52,697 nucleotides of DNA, taken from Acidimicrobiaceae bacterium. GTDB lineage: Bacteria; Actinomycetota; Acidimicrobiia; Acidimicrobiales; MedAcidi-G1. The position numbers and the translations under genes are program-made. Where the stretch lies: NCBI GenBank assembly GCA_002717365.1, contig PBDJ01000022.1, positions 1 to 52,697 of the forward strand, written 5' to 3'. The notes beneath the pieces were generated by a model. The model was not told the DNA's origin and did no database searches. It was given only the letters and a program-made list of their open reading frames with translations. This document shows positions 17,734-26,473 of this stretch, piece by piece (within the stretch, counting starts at the first letter, position 1; the number at the start of each line of letters is the position of its first letter).

Positions 17734-18777
17734 TTAGTCCTCTGGTTCGTCGAATAGGGATCCGGTGGCCTCCGGGGCGGTCGATGGCCGGTCCATGTTC
17801 AGGTGGTCGTAGGCGGCCGGGGTGGCCACTCGACCCTTCGGGGTGCGCAGCAGGAGGCCTCGTTGGATCAGAAACGGCTCGTAAACGTCCTCCACGGTGT
17901 CCTCCGGCTCGCTGACGCTGATGGACAGCGTCTTGAGGCCTACCGGGCCTCCGCCGAACCGCCGGCACAGGGCCGAGAGGATTTCCCGGGACGGCTTGTC
18001 CAGGCCCAGGGCGTCCACGCCGAAGAAGGCCAGGCCGTCGCGGGCTACCGCTCCGTCGACCACGCCGTCTCGCTCCACCTGGGCGAAGTCCCGGACTTGG
18101 CGAAGCAAACGATTCCCGATGCGTGGCGTTCCCCGTGACCGTCGAGCGATCTCGGCCGCCCCGTCTTCGTCCAGGTCCACGCCGAGGATCCCGGCGGCCC
18201 GGGTCACGATGGTCTGTAGGTCGGCCGGCTCGTAGTAGTCCAGCCGGGCAGTCAACCCGAACCGGTCGCGCAGCGGACCAGTGATGAGGCCGGTTCGGGT
18301 GGTTGCCCCGACCAGAGTGAAAACCGGTAGCTCCAGTCGGATGGAGCGGGCGGCTGGGCCCTTGCCCAGAACGATGTCCAACTCGAAATCCTCCATAGCT
18401 GGGTAAAGGACCTCTTCGACGGCCCGAGCTAGGCGGTGGATCTCGTCTATGAACAGGACGTCGCCGGGCTCCAGTTTGGTCAGGATGGCCGCCAGATCAC
18501 CGGCCCGCTCCAGGGCCGGGCCGGAGGTAACCTGCAGATCGGCCTCCATCTCGGCGGCCACGATGTGGGCCAGCGTGGTCTTTCCCAAGCCGGGAGGACC
18601 AGCGAACAGGAAGTGGTCAGAGGCCTGACCGCGGCGGCGAGCAGCCTCCAGCATCACGCGGAGGTGCCCCTTCAGTTCGGCCTGGCCCACGAACTCGTCG
18701 AGGCGTCGGGGACGTAGCCCGCCCTCCACCTCGTCCACTTCAGGGTCCCGATCCGGGGACAACAGTTCCTCTCGCAC
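17734..18777 (-). CDS. ruvB: Holliday junction branch-migration helicase RuvB
   Basis: Hexameric AAA+ motor that, with RuvA, drives branch migration of recombination intermediates. The 347-residue protein has [22 protein letters not shown], Walker [16 protein letters not shown], Walker [11 protein letters not shown], sensor 1 GATTRTGLI, and the winged-helix end ([36 protein letters not shown]). The GTG start has a strong purine-rich ribosome site (GGAGGGGAG) and lies 15 nt after ruvA, as expected for an internal operon gene. Confidence 0.96.
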   Translation of the reverse strand: MREELLSPDRDPEVDEVEGGLRPRRLDEFVGQAELKGHLRVMLEAARRRGQASDHFLFAGPPGLGKTTLAHIVAAEMEADLQVTSGPALERAGDLAAILTKLEPGDVLFIDEIHRLARAVEEVLYPAMEDFELDIVLGKGPAARSIRLELPVFTLVGATTRTGLITGPLRDRFGLTARLDYYEPADLQTIVTRAAGILGVDLDEDGAAEIARRSRGTPRIGNRLLRQVRDFAQVERDGVVDGAVARDGLAFFGVDALGLDKPSREILSALCRRFGGGPVGLKTLSISVSEPEDTVEDVYEPFLIQRGLLLRTPKGRVATPAAYDHLNMDRPSTAPEATGSLFDEPED

Positions 18778-18792
18778 GTCCGCTCTCCCCTC

Positions 18793-19386
18793 CTACGCCC
18801 GGGCCAGCCGCTGCAGGGCTTCGCGCAACAGGACCGCCGGGTCGTCTCCGCCTAAGTCGACCAAGACGGAGCGAACCTCGTCCGGCGTGTAACCGAGACC
18901 ACCGAGGGCCTCCTGAACTTCGACCAGGGCAGACCGTCCCACTTCGGGACCGTCGCCAGTGTCCGGTACCCCGTCGATGGGCAGGTCCAACGAGTTCTTG
19001 AGCTCTACCAGCAGTCTGGTGGCCGTCTTCTTGCCGACACCGGGCACTAGACAGAGGGCCGCCACGTCGTCGTCGGCCAGCACCCGGGCCAATTCGACGG
19101 GACCGTGGACGCCGAGCACGGCGAGGGCCAATGACGGCCCAACGCCGTGGGCTGAAAGCAGTGCCTCGAAGCAGAAACGCTCGCCGCGCTCCAGGAACCC
19201 GTACAGGGTCTGGCCGGCCTCCCGGATGTGGTGATGCACATGGAGGAACACCTCGGCCCCAGTGTCACCTAGGCGCACGGCGGTAGTTGGGGTGACGACC
19301 ACCCGGTAGCCGATACCTGATACCTCGACGAGCACCTCACTCTCGTCGAAGCGCTCCAACAGATACCCCTTCAGCGAGCCGATCAC
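18793..19386 (-). CDS. ruvA: Holliday junction-binding protein RuvA
   Basis: Tetrameric junction-binding protein that loads RuvB. 197 residues: OB-fold domain I (IGSLKGYLLERFDESEVLVEVSGIGYRV), helix-hairpin-helix domain II (SAHGVGPSLALAVLG and LVPGVGKKTATRLLVELK), an acidic linker and the C-terminal RuvB-binding domain III (EVQEALGGLGYTPDEVRSVL). The start is GTG at 19386 in a GTGA overlap with the ruvC stop. Upstream in-frame sequence belongs to ruvC read in another frame. Confidence 0.95.
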   Translation of the reverse strand: MIGSLKGYLLERFDESEVLVEVSGIGYRVVVTPTTAVRLGDTGAEVFLHVHHHIREAGQTLYGFLERGERFCFEALLSAHGVGPSLALAVLGVHGPVELARVLADDDVAALCLVPGVGKKTATRLLVELKNSLDLPIDGVPDTGDGPEVGRSALVEVQEALGGLGYTPDEVRSVLVDLGGDDPAVLLREALQRLARA

Positions 19387-19898
19387 CGGAGCACCGCCTT
19401 GGCGGTGGCTCGAGCCACCGCCCGACCGGTCGGCAGGGTCGCTAGGTGGCAAAGGGCGACGGCCACCGCGTCGGCAGCGTCGGATGGACGGAGTGGGGCG
19501 TCGATCCCCAACTGGGTGCGCACCATGCGTTCCACCTGGTCCTTGTCGGCACCACCCCATCCGGCCACGGCCGACTTGACCTCGTTGGGCGAGTAAAGGG
19601 CCACCCCGCAGCCGGCGGCAGCCGCCTCGGCCATCACCACCCCGGAGGCCTGGCCAGTCTGCATAGCCGTACGGGTGTTGGCCTGGAAGAGCACCCGCTC
19701 GATGGCCACTTCGTCGGGCCGATACTGGTCGATCAGGCCCCTGACCTCGCGTTGGAGGTCGGCCAAGCGGCGGGGCAAATCGGAAGTGGCGGGAGTTCGA
19801 ACCACGCCGGCGGCCTCAGCCCGCAGGGTCCGTCCCTCACGCGCCACGACGCCGTAACCGCACCGGGTCAGACCCGGGTCGATCCCCAGAACGAACAT
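19383..19898 (-). CDS. ruvC: Holliday junction resolvase RuvC
   Basis: Endonuclease that cuts Holliday junctions symmetrically. 171 residues with the catalytic Asp in LGIDPGLTRCGYGVV, Glu in AIERVLFQANTRTAM, then GGADKDQVERMV and the C-terminal acidic pair PSDAADAVAVALCH. It heads ruvC-ruvA-ruvB. The ATG lies 7 nt after a TAGAGT -10 box and lacks a ribosome site. Confidence 0.96.
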   Translation of the reverse strand: MFVLGIDPGLTRCGYGVVAREGRTLRAEAAGVVRTPATSDLPRRLADLQREVRGLIDQYRPDEVAIERVLFQANTRTAMQTGQASGVVMAEAAAAGCGVALYSPNEVKSAVAGWGGADKDQVERMVRTQLGIDAPLRPSDAADAVAVALCHLATLPTGRAVARATAKAVLR

Positions 19899-19905
19899 GT
19901 GTACG

Positions 19906-19911
19906 ACTCTA
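19906..19911 (-). promoter_or_regulatory. -10 box of predicted leaderless ruvCAB promoter
   Basis: TAGAGT ends 7 nt before the ruvC ATG. The ~105 bp gap to yebC holds no other recognisable element. Confidence 0.55.
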
Positions 19912-20003
19912 GCGGTGGCCGTCCCGAAGGTTGGTCACCCCCTCCCCGCCCGGGGTAGCAACGCCCATTACTCCGCCTGTCATAGCGAAGCCAGCCGGGG
20001 AAC

Positions 20004-20753
20004 TCAGCCGTCCAGCGAGTCCAGGATCTCGACAGGGATGTCGAAGTTGGCGTGCACGTCCTGGACGTCGTCATTGTCGTCCAGCAAGTCCATGACCCGC
20101 AGCACGGCCTTGGCCTGCTCCACCGTCCCAATGGCCACCGTGGTGCTGGCCAGCATGGTCACGTCGGCATTCAGGAACGGCACCTCGGCCTCCTCTAGGG
20201 CGTCGCGCACAGACGGCAGGACGGTGGCCTCACACGTCAAGCGCCAAGTCCCGTCGTCGTCCACCAGGTCGTCGGCCCCGGCATCTAGGGCAACCAACAT
20301 GATCTCGTCTTCACCCACCGTCCCATCCAGCAGGACAACACCCTTGCGCTCGAACTGCCAAGCTACCGAACCGGGCTCAGCCAGCGAGCCGCCGTTCTTG
20401 GTCAGCAACGACCGCACCTCGGAACCGGTGCGGTTCCGGTTGTCGGTCAGGGTCTCGACGTAGAGCGCCACGCCGTGGGGGGCATAGCCCTCATAGGTGA
20501 TCGTCTCGTAGTCAACGCCCTCCAACTCGCCAGTCCCCCGCTTGACGGCCCGCTCGATGGTGTCCAGTGGCACCGAAGCGTCCCGGGCCTTCTGGAACAT
20601 GGTGCGCAGGGTGGGATTGGAGTCGGGATCGCCGCCGCCCTGACGGGCCGCCACCTCGACCTGCTTGATGAGCTTGGCGAAGAGCTTCCCCCGCTTGGCG
20701 TCAGCGGCACCCTTCTTGTGCTTGATGGTCGCCCACTTGGAATGACCGGACAT
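20004..20753 (-). CDS. yebC: YebC/PmpR-family protein
   Basis: TACO1-family protein, cytoplasmic; family members act as transcription regulators or relieve ribosome stalling at proline-rich stretches. The 249-residue protein starts with the signature MSGHSKWATIKHKKGAADAKRGKLF, followed by GGGDPDSNPTLR, ITYEGYAPHGVALYVETLTDNRNRT and GVVLLDG. The ATG at 20753 begins the conserved signature; upstream in-frame codons do not look like this family. It follows pdxT by 35 nt with a weak GGGAAG ribosome site. The pdxS-pdxT-yebC-ruvC order is also found in Mtb. Confidence 0.94.
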   Translation of the reverse strand: MSGHSKWATIKHKKGAADAKRGKLFAKLIKQVEVAARQGGGDPDSNPTLRTMFQKARDASVPLDTIERAVKRGTGELEGVDYETITYEGYAPHGVALYVETLTDNRNRTGSEVRSLLTKNGGSLAEPGSVAWQFERKGVVLLDGTVGEDEIMLVALDAGADDLVDDDGTWRLTCEATVLPSVRDALEEAEVPFLNADVTMLASTTVAIGTVEQAKAVLRVMDLLDDNDDVQDVHANFDIPVEILDSLDG

Positions 20754-20788
20754 ATCTGCTTCCCGTTTCGTTCGTCGGCAACTGACGA

Positions 20789-21364
20789 TCAGTGGTCGAA
20801 GGCCAGGTCTAGGAACCGGGCGTGGATTCGGGTGTCGCCGGACATCTCGGGGTGGAAAGACGACACCATGACTGTGCCCTGGAGACACAGAACGGGGGCC
20901 TCATCCACCGTGGCCAACACTTCGACGTCGTCGCCGACCCGGTCCACCACAGGGGCCCGGATGAAAACCCCGTGAAAGGTTTCGTCCAGACCAGCAACCA
21001 CCAGATCTTTCTCGAACGAGTCGATTTGGCGTCCGTAGCCGTTGCGTCGGACATCGAGATCGATGGCACCGAAGGATCGCTGGTCGTAGCGACCGTCGGC
21101 TAGACGGGTGGCCAACAGGATCATCCCGGCGCACGTCCCGAAGGTTGGCATCCCTTTGGCCAGGCGGTCGGCCACCGGCTGACGTAGTCCCGACGAGTCC
21201 AGCAGCATGGACATGGTCGTGGACTCCCCACCAGGGAGCACCATGGCGTCGACGTCGGCCAGGTCGACCGGGCAACGAACCTCGACCGGTGCGGCGCCCA
21301 GGGCGACCAAAACCTGCGCGTGTCGGGCAAACGCCCCCTGGAGGGCGAGCACGCCGACCTTCAT
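20789..21364 (-). CDS. pdxT: Pyridoxal 5'-phosphate synthase glutaminase subunit PdxT
   Basis: Class I glutaminase that feeds ammonia to PdxS for PLP synthesis. 191 residues with GVLALQGAFARHAQVL, LPGGESTTMSMLL, the nucleophile elbow GTCAGMILLA (Cys), and the catalytic His-Glu in SSFHPEMSGDTRIH. It starts 11 nt after the pdxS stop with no clear ribosome site and is presumably translated together with pdxS. Confidence 0.96.
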   Translation of the reverse strand: MKVGVLALQGAFARHAQVLVALGAAPVEVRCPVDLADVDAMVLPGGESTTMSMLLDSSGLRQPVADRLAKGMPTFGTCAGMILLATRLADGRYDQRSFGAIDLDVRRNGYGRQIDSFEKDLVVAGLDETFHGVFIRAPVVDRVGDDVEVLATVDEAPVLCLQGTVMVSSFHPEMSGDTRIHARFLDLAFDH

Positions 21365-21375
21365 ACCGGTCCGGC

Positions 21376-22266
21376 CTACCAGCCTCGGTCGGCGAGCCGG
21401 GTCTCAAGCGAGCCCAGCTCCAGACCCGGCATGGCGTCACCTAGGCCGCGGCTGACCTTGGACAGCATGGCCGGGTCGGCAAAGTTAGTGGTGGCCTCCA
21501 CGATGGCCCGGGCTCGGGGGGCCGGATCGTCGCTCTTGAAGATGCCGGAGCCCACGAACACGGCTTGTGCACCTAACTGCATGACCAACGAGGCGTCGGC
21601 CGGGGTGGCGATGCCTCCGGCGCAGAACATGGGAACCGGAAGCTCGCCCGTCTCGGCGACCTCCTGGACTAGGGGTAGCGGCGATTGGAGGCGCTTGGCC
21701 CAGTCGAACAGTTCTGCCTCGTCGGCTTGGGTGACTTTCCGAATGTCGCCGATGATGGACCGTAGGTGTCGGACGGCTTCCACGATGTTGCCGGTTCCTG
21801 CCTCGCCCTTGGAGCGGATCATGCAGGCTCCCTCGGAGATGCGGCGCAGCGCCTCACCCAGGTTGGTGGCGCCGCATACGAACGGCACGGTGAACGCCCA
21901 CTTGTCGATGTGGTGAGCCTCGTCGGCTGGGGTGAGCACCTCGCTCTCGTCGACGTAGTCCACGCCGAGGGACTGCAGGATCTGGGCTTCGGCGAAGTGG
22001 CCGATCCGGGCCTTGGCCATCACCGGGATGGTTACCGCCTCCTTGATGCCCTCGATCATCTCCGGGTCGGACATGCGAGCCACGCCGCCGTCACGTCGGA
22101 TGTCGGCCGGGACCCGCTCGAGGGCCATCACGGCCGAGGCGCCGGCGTCCTCGGCGATTCGGGCCTGGGCGGGGTCAACGACGTCCATGATCACGCCGCC
22201 CTTGAGCATCTCGGCCAGGCCCCGCTTCACTAGCTGGGTCCCGGTCGCCTTCGTCACGTCGTTCAT
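21376..22266 (-). CDS. pdxS: Pyridoxal 5'-phosphate synthase lyase subunit PdxS
   Basis: TIM-barrel synthase that condenses ribose-5-phosphate, glyceraldehyde-3-phosphate and ammonia into PLP. 296 residues, with [19 protein letters not shown], the Schiff-base lysine in [14 protein letters not shown], and the second lysine in [30 protein letters not shown] is near the C-terminus. The ATG at 22266 (MNDVTKATG) is 7 nt after a TAGACT -10 box. This fits a leaderless start and rules out the longer in-frame extension. Confidence 0.96.
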   Translation of the reverse strand: MNDVTKATGTQLVKRGLAEMLKGGVIMDVVDPAQARIAEDAGASAVMALERVPADIRRDGGVARMSDPEMIEGIKEAVTIPVMAKARIGHFAEAQILQSLGVDYVDESEVLTPADEAHHIDKWAFTVPFVCGATNLGEALRRISEGACMIRSKGEAGTGNIVEAVRHLRSIIGDIRKVTQADEAELFDWAKRLQSPLPLVQEVAETGELPVPMFCAGGIATPADASLVMQLGAQAVFVGSGIFKSDDPAPRARAIVEATTNFADPAMLSKVSRGLGDAMPGLELGSLETRLADRGW

Positions 22267-22273
22267 GGTGCTC

Positions 22274-22279
22274 AGTCTA
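22274..22279 (-). promoter_or_regulatory. -10 box of predicted leaderless pdxS-pdxT promoter
   Basis: TAGACT ends 7 nt before the pdxS ATG. No ribosome site. The -35 region is GC-rich and not recognisable. Confidence 0.55.
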
Positions 22280-22366
22280 GGAGGGAGACCGACGGGACTC
22301 CCCTGCCGGGAACGGCGTCGGAATCCGAGCATCGGCTGGCAGAAGACACTGCCGAAGGCCGACTGA

Positions 22367-23560
22367 TCAACCGGTCAACTGTGCCACCTGGTCGGGATCT
22401 AAAATTTCCGCCTCACTCAGGCGAGCCAGAGCCACCCAGGTGCGGCCGGGCCGGAGGAACACCTCGGCGCCGGTGTCGTCGTCAGTCAGCATCCAGCGGT
22501 CGGCAGCAAACGGTCGACTCCAGGTCACCCCAGTAGCCGTACCGTCACGGAGCAGCCACCCATCGCCTGAGCCAGTGGACAGGGCCTGCGGCGACATGAA
22601 GTCGGCGGCCGACCGCCGGTAGTCCACGAATAGAACCAGGACGTTGTCGGCAGCCAGTTGAACACCCAGATCGTCAAGCAGGGGCACGCCCTGGTGGTAC
22701 CGGGCCCAGCGGGCGGCGCCGTGGCTCCACACCCAGTCGATGATTCGACGGGGTGCTTCCCACCGGAGGCCCCGGATCGGAATGGCCGAGGCTGGCAGGG
22801 GACCGAAAGCGAAGATCGGGTCGGGAGGCGAACCAGTGGAAGCCACGGCCATGGCCGCTGAGTCGACCATGCCGTCATAGGGCGTCTCGGCACGGCCCTC
22901 GGCGCGGAAGAAGAAGTGCTGACCATCCCCGGTGGTGGTCATACCCACAAAGGTCCCCTGATCGACGGCTGCCTCGACCTCATTGCCCACGCCCTCGTTA
23001 CTCCCCCAGTAGGCGAACGTCGGTCGGTCGAGGTTGCCAATGAGATCGATGTCGCTGGACCGAGCCGAGCGGACGGGACCTACCCGCAGAGGCACTTCAC
23101 TGTGGTACACGGCCAGGAAGCGGGTCACCCCGTTCTCGATGTGGGCCTCGTACACCACATCGGCGGCCTCCAGCCCGACGTGGGGCAGGGACCGGGAGTC
23201 GTTGTTCCCGACTTTGACAACCAAGGCGGGGCGGCCACTGGTGCCGTCGGTGGCCGGTAGGCCGGTAAGCGGGTGGACGGCACCCGTCCACCCGTTGATG
23301 GTTGTCGTGGTGGCCACCCCCAACGTGGTGGTGGCTGGGACGGTGGTAGCCGGAACGGTGTCGACCGAGACCGCCTCAGTGGTGGGAACCTCGACCACGG
23401 TGGTAGTCGACGCCACGGTGGTAGTCGACGCCGGGATAGCAGTGGTGGGGGCAATCGTGGGAAGCGTCTGTGACGAGCCCCCTCCTCCGCAAGCCGAGGC
23501 GGCCAGGACGGCGCCGAGGACGGGAGCCAGCAGCCGGAAAGGGGTCCGGGGATCAGACAT
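22367..23560 (-). CDS. DUF3048-family lipoprotein with Thr/Val-rich linker
   Basis: 397-residue secreted protein. The N-terminus is a signal peptide ending in a lipobox-like LAASAC followed by GGGGSS, so it is probably a lipoprotein. Residues about 30-90 are a low-complexity Thr/Val/Pro linker. The globular part begins at HPLTGLPA and contains [59 protein letters not shown] and WGSNEG, which match DUF3048, a Gram-positive cell-envelope family of unknown function. GGAGGAG precedes the ATG. The ATG shares one base with the stop of the upstream M48-like gene, so the two proteins are probably made together. Confidence 0.82.
   Translation of the reverse strand: MSDPRTPFRLLAPVLGAVLAASACGGGGSSQTLPTIAPTTAIPASTTTVASTTTVVEVPTTEAVSVDTVPATTVPATTTLGVATTTTINGWTGAVHPLTGLPATDGTSGRPALVVKVGNNDSRSLPHVGLEAADVVYEAHIENGVTRFLAVYHSEVPLRVGPVRSARSSDIDLIGNLDRPTFAYWGSNEGVGNEVEAAVDQGTFVGMTTTGDGQHFFFRAEGRAETPYDGMVDSAAMAVASTGSPPDPIFAFGPLPASAIPIRGLRWEAPRRIIDWVWSHGAARWARYHQGVPLLDDLGVQLAADNVLVLFVDYRRSAADFMSPQALSTGSGDGWLLRDGTATGVTWSRPFAADRWMLTDDDTGAEVFLRPGRTWVALARLSEAEILDPDQVAQLTG
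23395..23430. repeat. Perfect 18-bp tandem duplication inside the DUF3048 linker
   Basis: Two adjacent identical 18-bp copies (23395-23412 and 23413-23430). They encode part of the Thr/Val-rich linker in frame. This is the kind of short slippage repeat that changes linker length without breaking the protein. Confidence 0.85.
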
Positions 23561-24357
23561 CAGCACTCCTCCAGGGCAGCGACCCGGAGGTCGACCGTCG
23601 GGTGGATAGATGTCTGGACGTCGGTTCGGCCATCGGGCTGCAGCAGCCAAAGTCGAGCTGTTGAAGATGGCACATCTACCGTGGCTCCTAGTTCAGCTAA
23701 CGCCCGGAGGGCGGACTGCATGCCGGGCGGGAATCTCGTCAGGTCGGCGCCATGGAGGTCGGTTCGGATCATACGGTCCGGTCCGTCCGACCTGGCGGTC
23801 AGCCCCAGCGAGGCTCCAGGGATCCGGCCCATGGCGGCGGCCGTGGTCTCGATCCGCAACTGGCCGTCTGCGCACCGGGCCAGGAGGTGGGCTACCAGGG
23901 CCTCCAACTCGACCAGTCCCAGGCGATCAGCAGCCCCGGTGGTCAAGACAATCGACGCTCCGTCCGGGCCAGCTAGGGCTGCGGCGTTGCCGGCCGGCGA
24001 ATCGATCACGAATAGGCCCGGGTGTTCGATGCCGTGGGTGAGGCACAGTCCGTCGACTGTGTTGTGGAGTCGGGGGAACTCGCCGGCAAGGGCCGGGCGG
24101 GCCGCCAGGGCGCGCCGTACGGCTCCCGCCGAGCGTCGGTCCACGACGATGCCGCTACCGGCGGCCACCACGGCGGCCACCACCAGCGTCGGTATGGGGC
24201 CCAGACCGACCAGGAGGACCACTGCGGCGGCGGCGAGCCCCACCACGGTGGACGGCACCATGGTTGGGCTGAGCAATCGGAACATGGGCGGAAGAGGGCC
24301 TCGGAAGGTTTGCGGATACTGGATCGCCAGTAGTGCGGTCGTCTGGCTGACCAGCAT
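23560..24357 (-). CDS. M48 (HtpX-like) membrane protein with destroyed active site
   Basis: 265 residues with two hydrophobic segments near the N-terminus (about 36-53 and 56-71), then a soluble part resembling M48 peptidases: NTVDGLCLTHGIEHPGLFVIDSPAGNAAALAG, VLTTGAADRLGLVELEALVAHLLA. The family has HExxH where this protein has H157-L-L-A-R161: catalytic Glu and second zinc His are lost. Near the third ligand, LTRFPPGMQSALRAL aligns with the conserved M48 block but the Glu is replaced (about M197). It is therefore a predicted pseudoprotease. It is coupled to the DUF3048 lipoprotein gene by TGATG. The start is uncertain; a later ATG at about residue 25 is possible. Confidence 0.75.
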   Translation of the reverse strand: MLVSQTTALLAIQYPQTFRGPLPPMFRLLSPTMVPSTVVGLAAAAVVLLVGLGPIPTLVVAAVVAAGSGIVVDRRSAGAVRRALAARPALAGEFPRLHNTVDGLCLTHGIEHPGLFVIDSPAGNAAALAGPDGASIVLTTGAADRLGLVELEALVAHLLARCADGQLRIETTAAAMGRIPGASLGLTARSDGPDRMIRTDLHGADLTRFPPGMQSALRALAELGATVDVPSSTARLWLLQPDGRTDVQTSIHPTVDLRVAALEEC

Positions 24358-24420
24358 GCTACGCCCCCGACCGGCCCTCCTGGAGTCTGCTCCGGCACAT
24401 CTCGTGTAGACGGCGACCGG

Positions 24421-25515
24421 TCAGCCGATCCGGGCCGCGGTCCGCTCCGCCACCACCTCGGCGTAGGCCTCCAGGTACCGGTCGGCCAGGCGTCGCATCG
24501 AAAACTGCTCGGCCCGGGCTCGGCCGCTGACCACCAGGCGGTCGGCTAGGTCAGGGTTTCGGAGCACCTTGTCGATGGCCGCACCCAGGGCTCGTGCGTC
24601 GCCGGGTGGCACCAAGAGGGCGTCGTTGCCGCGCTGGGTCACCCGGGCGTAGCCGGGGATGTCACTAGCCACTACCGGAGTTTCGCAGGCCATGCCCTCC
24701 AGGAGGACCACACCGAACGATTCGCCGCGTAGCGACGGGGCACAGAAGACATCGGCGCCCCGGATCCGCTCCGTGCGCTCCTCGTCGGAGATCCGACCTA
24801 GCCACGAGATGCGGGCGTCGCCGGCTGTCCGGGCCCGTAGATCCCCGGTCTCCGGGCCGTCGCCGGCCACCCAGAGTCGGACGTCGGCTGGGAGGTGCAA
24901 CATGGCATCCAGCAGCACGGCCAGGCCCTTTCGGGGCTCGTGCCGTCCGATGAAAAAGATGGTTGGCCCCTCGGTGGGCCATGGGGTCACCTGGCGACTG
25001 CGCTGCACCTCGACCCCGTTGAATAGGACCTCGTACCGGCCACCCAGGGAGTGGGAGGCCATGGCCGCTGCATCGTCGGAGACGGCGAACGACCGATCCA
25101 AGCGGCGGCTCAGCCGCCGGACCGGCCAGTTCAACAGGTCATAGGCCAGACTGCCGCCCGCTGCGTGGAAGGTCCCTACCATGGGAGAGGCGGACAGGAA
25201 GAGGGCCGTGGCGGTTGGGCCGGGGGCTAGCGGCTCGTGGAGGTGGAGGATGTCGAAGTCCTCGTCGCGCAGGGCCCGGATGGTGCGTAGGGCGCATGGG
25301 ACGTCAGGAGCGATGGGGGCCATGGAGCCGTTGGCGGCTGTCGGGAGGCTGTCTCCCAGGGGGGTGACGCCGGCGTCCGGGGGTGGGCCGTCGCACGGCC
25401 CAAGTACCCGGGTGGGGTGGCCGGAGGCCCGCAGCATGCGGGCCAGGCCCAGCACCTGGCCCTGGACGCCTCCCGGCAGGGTCAGGCTATAGGGGCAGAT
25501 GAGGCCGATCTGCAT
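24421..25515 (-). CDS. pimA: GT4 glycosyltransferase, phosphatidyl-myo-inositol mannosyltransferase (PimA-like)
   Basis: GDP-mannose dependent transferase expected to add the first mannose to phosphatidylinositol on the inner membrane face. 364 residues: IGLICPYSLTLPGGVQGQVLGLARMLR at the N-terminus is very close to the mycobacterial PimA start; later come HLHEPLAPG, IGRHEPRKGL and EGMACETPVVASDIPG. It follows the acyltransferase and pgsA genes, the order of Mtb pgsA-Rv2611c-pimA. It also has its own -10 box 7 nt before the ATG. The mannosyl acceptor in this organism is inferred from this context. Confidence 0.87.
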   Translation of the reverse strand: MQIGLICPYSLTLPGGVQGQVLGLARMLRASGHPTRVLGPCDGPPPDAGVTPLGDSLPTAANGSMAPIAPDVPCALRTIRALRDEDFDILHLHEPLAPGPTATALFLSASPMVGTFHAAGGSLAYDLLNWPVRRLSRRLDRSFAVSDDAAAMASHSLGGRYEVLFNGVEVQRSRQVTPWPTEGPTIFFIGRHEPRKGLAVLLDAMLHLPADVRLWVAGDGPETGDLRARTAGDARISWLGRISDEERTERIRGADVFCAPSLRGESFGVVLLEGMACETPVVASDIPGYARVTQRGNDALLVPPGDARALGAAIDKVLRNPDLADRLVVSGRARAEQFSMRRLADRYLEAYAEVVAERTAARIG

Positions 25516-25522
25516 GGTCTCG

Positions 25523-25528
25523 ACGCTA
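25523..25528 (-). promoter_or_regulatory. -10 box of predicted leaderless pimA promoter, overlapping a stop codon
   Basis: TAGCGT ends 7 nt before the pimA ATG. Its first three bases are the TAG stop of the upstream acyltransferase gene. Confidence 0.5.
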
Positions 25529-26449
25529 GCCGTCCGCTTCTGGGATGGCGTCAGGATCCGACCGGATGCTGATCACCTGATCCGACGGCCAGTTGGGCTG
25601 GAGCAGGTGCCACTGTTCGGGGGCCCGGGCGATGAGCACTTCCATTTCGTTGGCCAGATGCTGGGTGACTCGGGTCACGTCGTCGCGAAATCGCCCCTGT
25701 CGTTCGGCCGGTAAGGCCGGCCGTACCACGCCGTGACAGCCACCCGGGTGGTCATAGACGGCGATGGGTAACAAGGCGGCGCCCGTCCGTAAGGCCAGGG
25801 TGGCCGGCCCGGCGGGCAGGGTGGTCTGCTCGCCGAAGAACTCCACCTCGACACCTGCCCCGCCCACGTGGCGGTCGCTGGGTAGGCATACGACCCGGTT
25901 CTCGCGCAGCATGGCTAATACCTCAGTCCCGGCGGTGGGTCCTAGGCCTACGACCTTCATGCCAATCGAGGTCCGGAAGCTCCGGTACCACTCGAAGAGT
26001 TCGGGCGGTTCCAGGGTCTCGACCACGCACCCGACCGGAACCTCGTGGCGGAGAGCCAACCAGTAGGCGGCCCACTCCCAGCTGCCCATGTGCGGCAAAG
26101 CCAGGATCGCCCCGTTGCCGGCTTCGAGTGCCTTGGCGATCCGTTCGTAGCCCTCCTCGCTGAATCCGTCCACGACCTGGGCGGGCGTCATGGCCGGAAG
26201 GCGGAAACTATGGAAGTAGTAGTCGGCGTAGGAGGCGAAGACCTCGTCGACGCTGCGTCGCAGCTCGGAACCAGTCGGCCCGTCGGATCGGACCCGGCGG
26301 AGATTTCGTTCCACGATCCTTCGACGGTCGCCGTCCAGACGGCCGACCAGGCGACCGATGGCCCGAGCCACGGTGGCTCCCAGGCGGGCCGGAACGATAC
26401 GGGCCAGCGCCGAGGCTAGGCGGTAGCCGGCGACTACGCGGGGTGTCAT
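25526..26449 (-). CDS. patA: Phosphatidylinositol mannoside acyltransferase (LpxL/HtrB family)
   Basis: Membrane-associated acyltransferase, 307 aa, of the lipid A late-acyltransferase family; in mycobacteria the neighbour of pimA acylates PIM1. The catalytic H-x4-E motif is present in ALPHMGSWEWA, and CLPSDRHVGGAGVEVEFFG and LPAGPATLALRTGAALLPIAVY follow as in the family. The N-terminus is basic and amphipathic with no clear membrane helix. GGGAGCGGG upstream of the ATG is a possible ribosome site, 24 nt after pgsA. The substrate is inferred from the cluster. Confidence 0.87.
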   Translation of the reverse strand: MTPRVVAGYRLASALARIVPARLGATVARAIGRLVGRLDGDRRRIVERNLRRVRSDGPTGSELRRSVDEVFASYADYYFHSFRLPAMTPAQVVDGFSEEGYERIAKALEAGNGAILALPHMGSWEWAAYWLALRHEVPVGCVVETLEPPELFEWYRSFRTSIGMKVVGLGPTAGTEVLAMLRENRVVCLPSDRHVGGAGVEVEFFGEQTTLPAGPATLALRTGAALLPIAVYDHPGGCHGVVRPALPAERQGRFRDDVTRVTQHLANEMEVLIARAPEQWHLLQPNWPSDQVISIRSDPDAIPEADG

Positions 26450-26473
26450 CAGCCCGCTCCCGGTCGACGGGAA

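Noticed and set aside
25499-25530. Leaderless start for genes with TAGGCC or TAGCGC (pdxT, manC)
   Set aside because: The sixth base is C, not T, and TAG is fixed by the upstream stop codon, so these were not counted.
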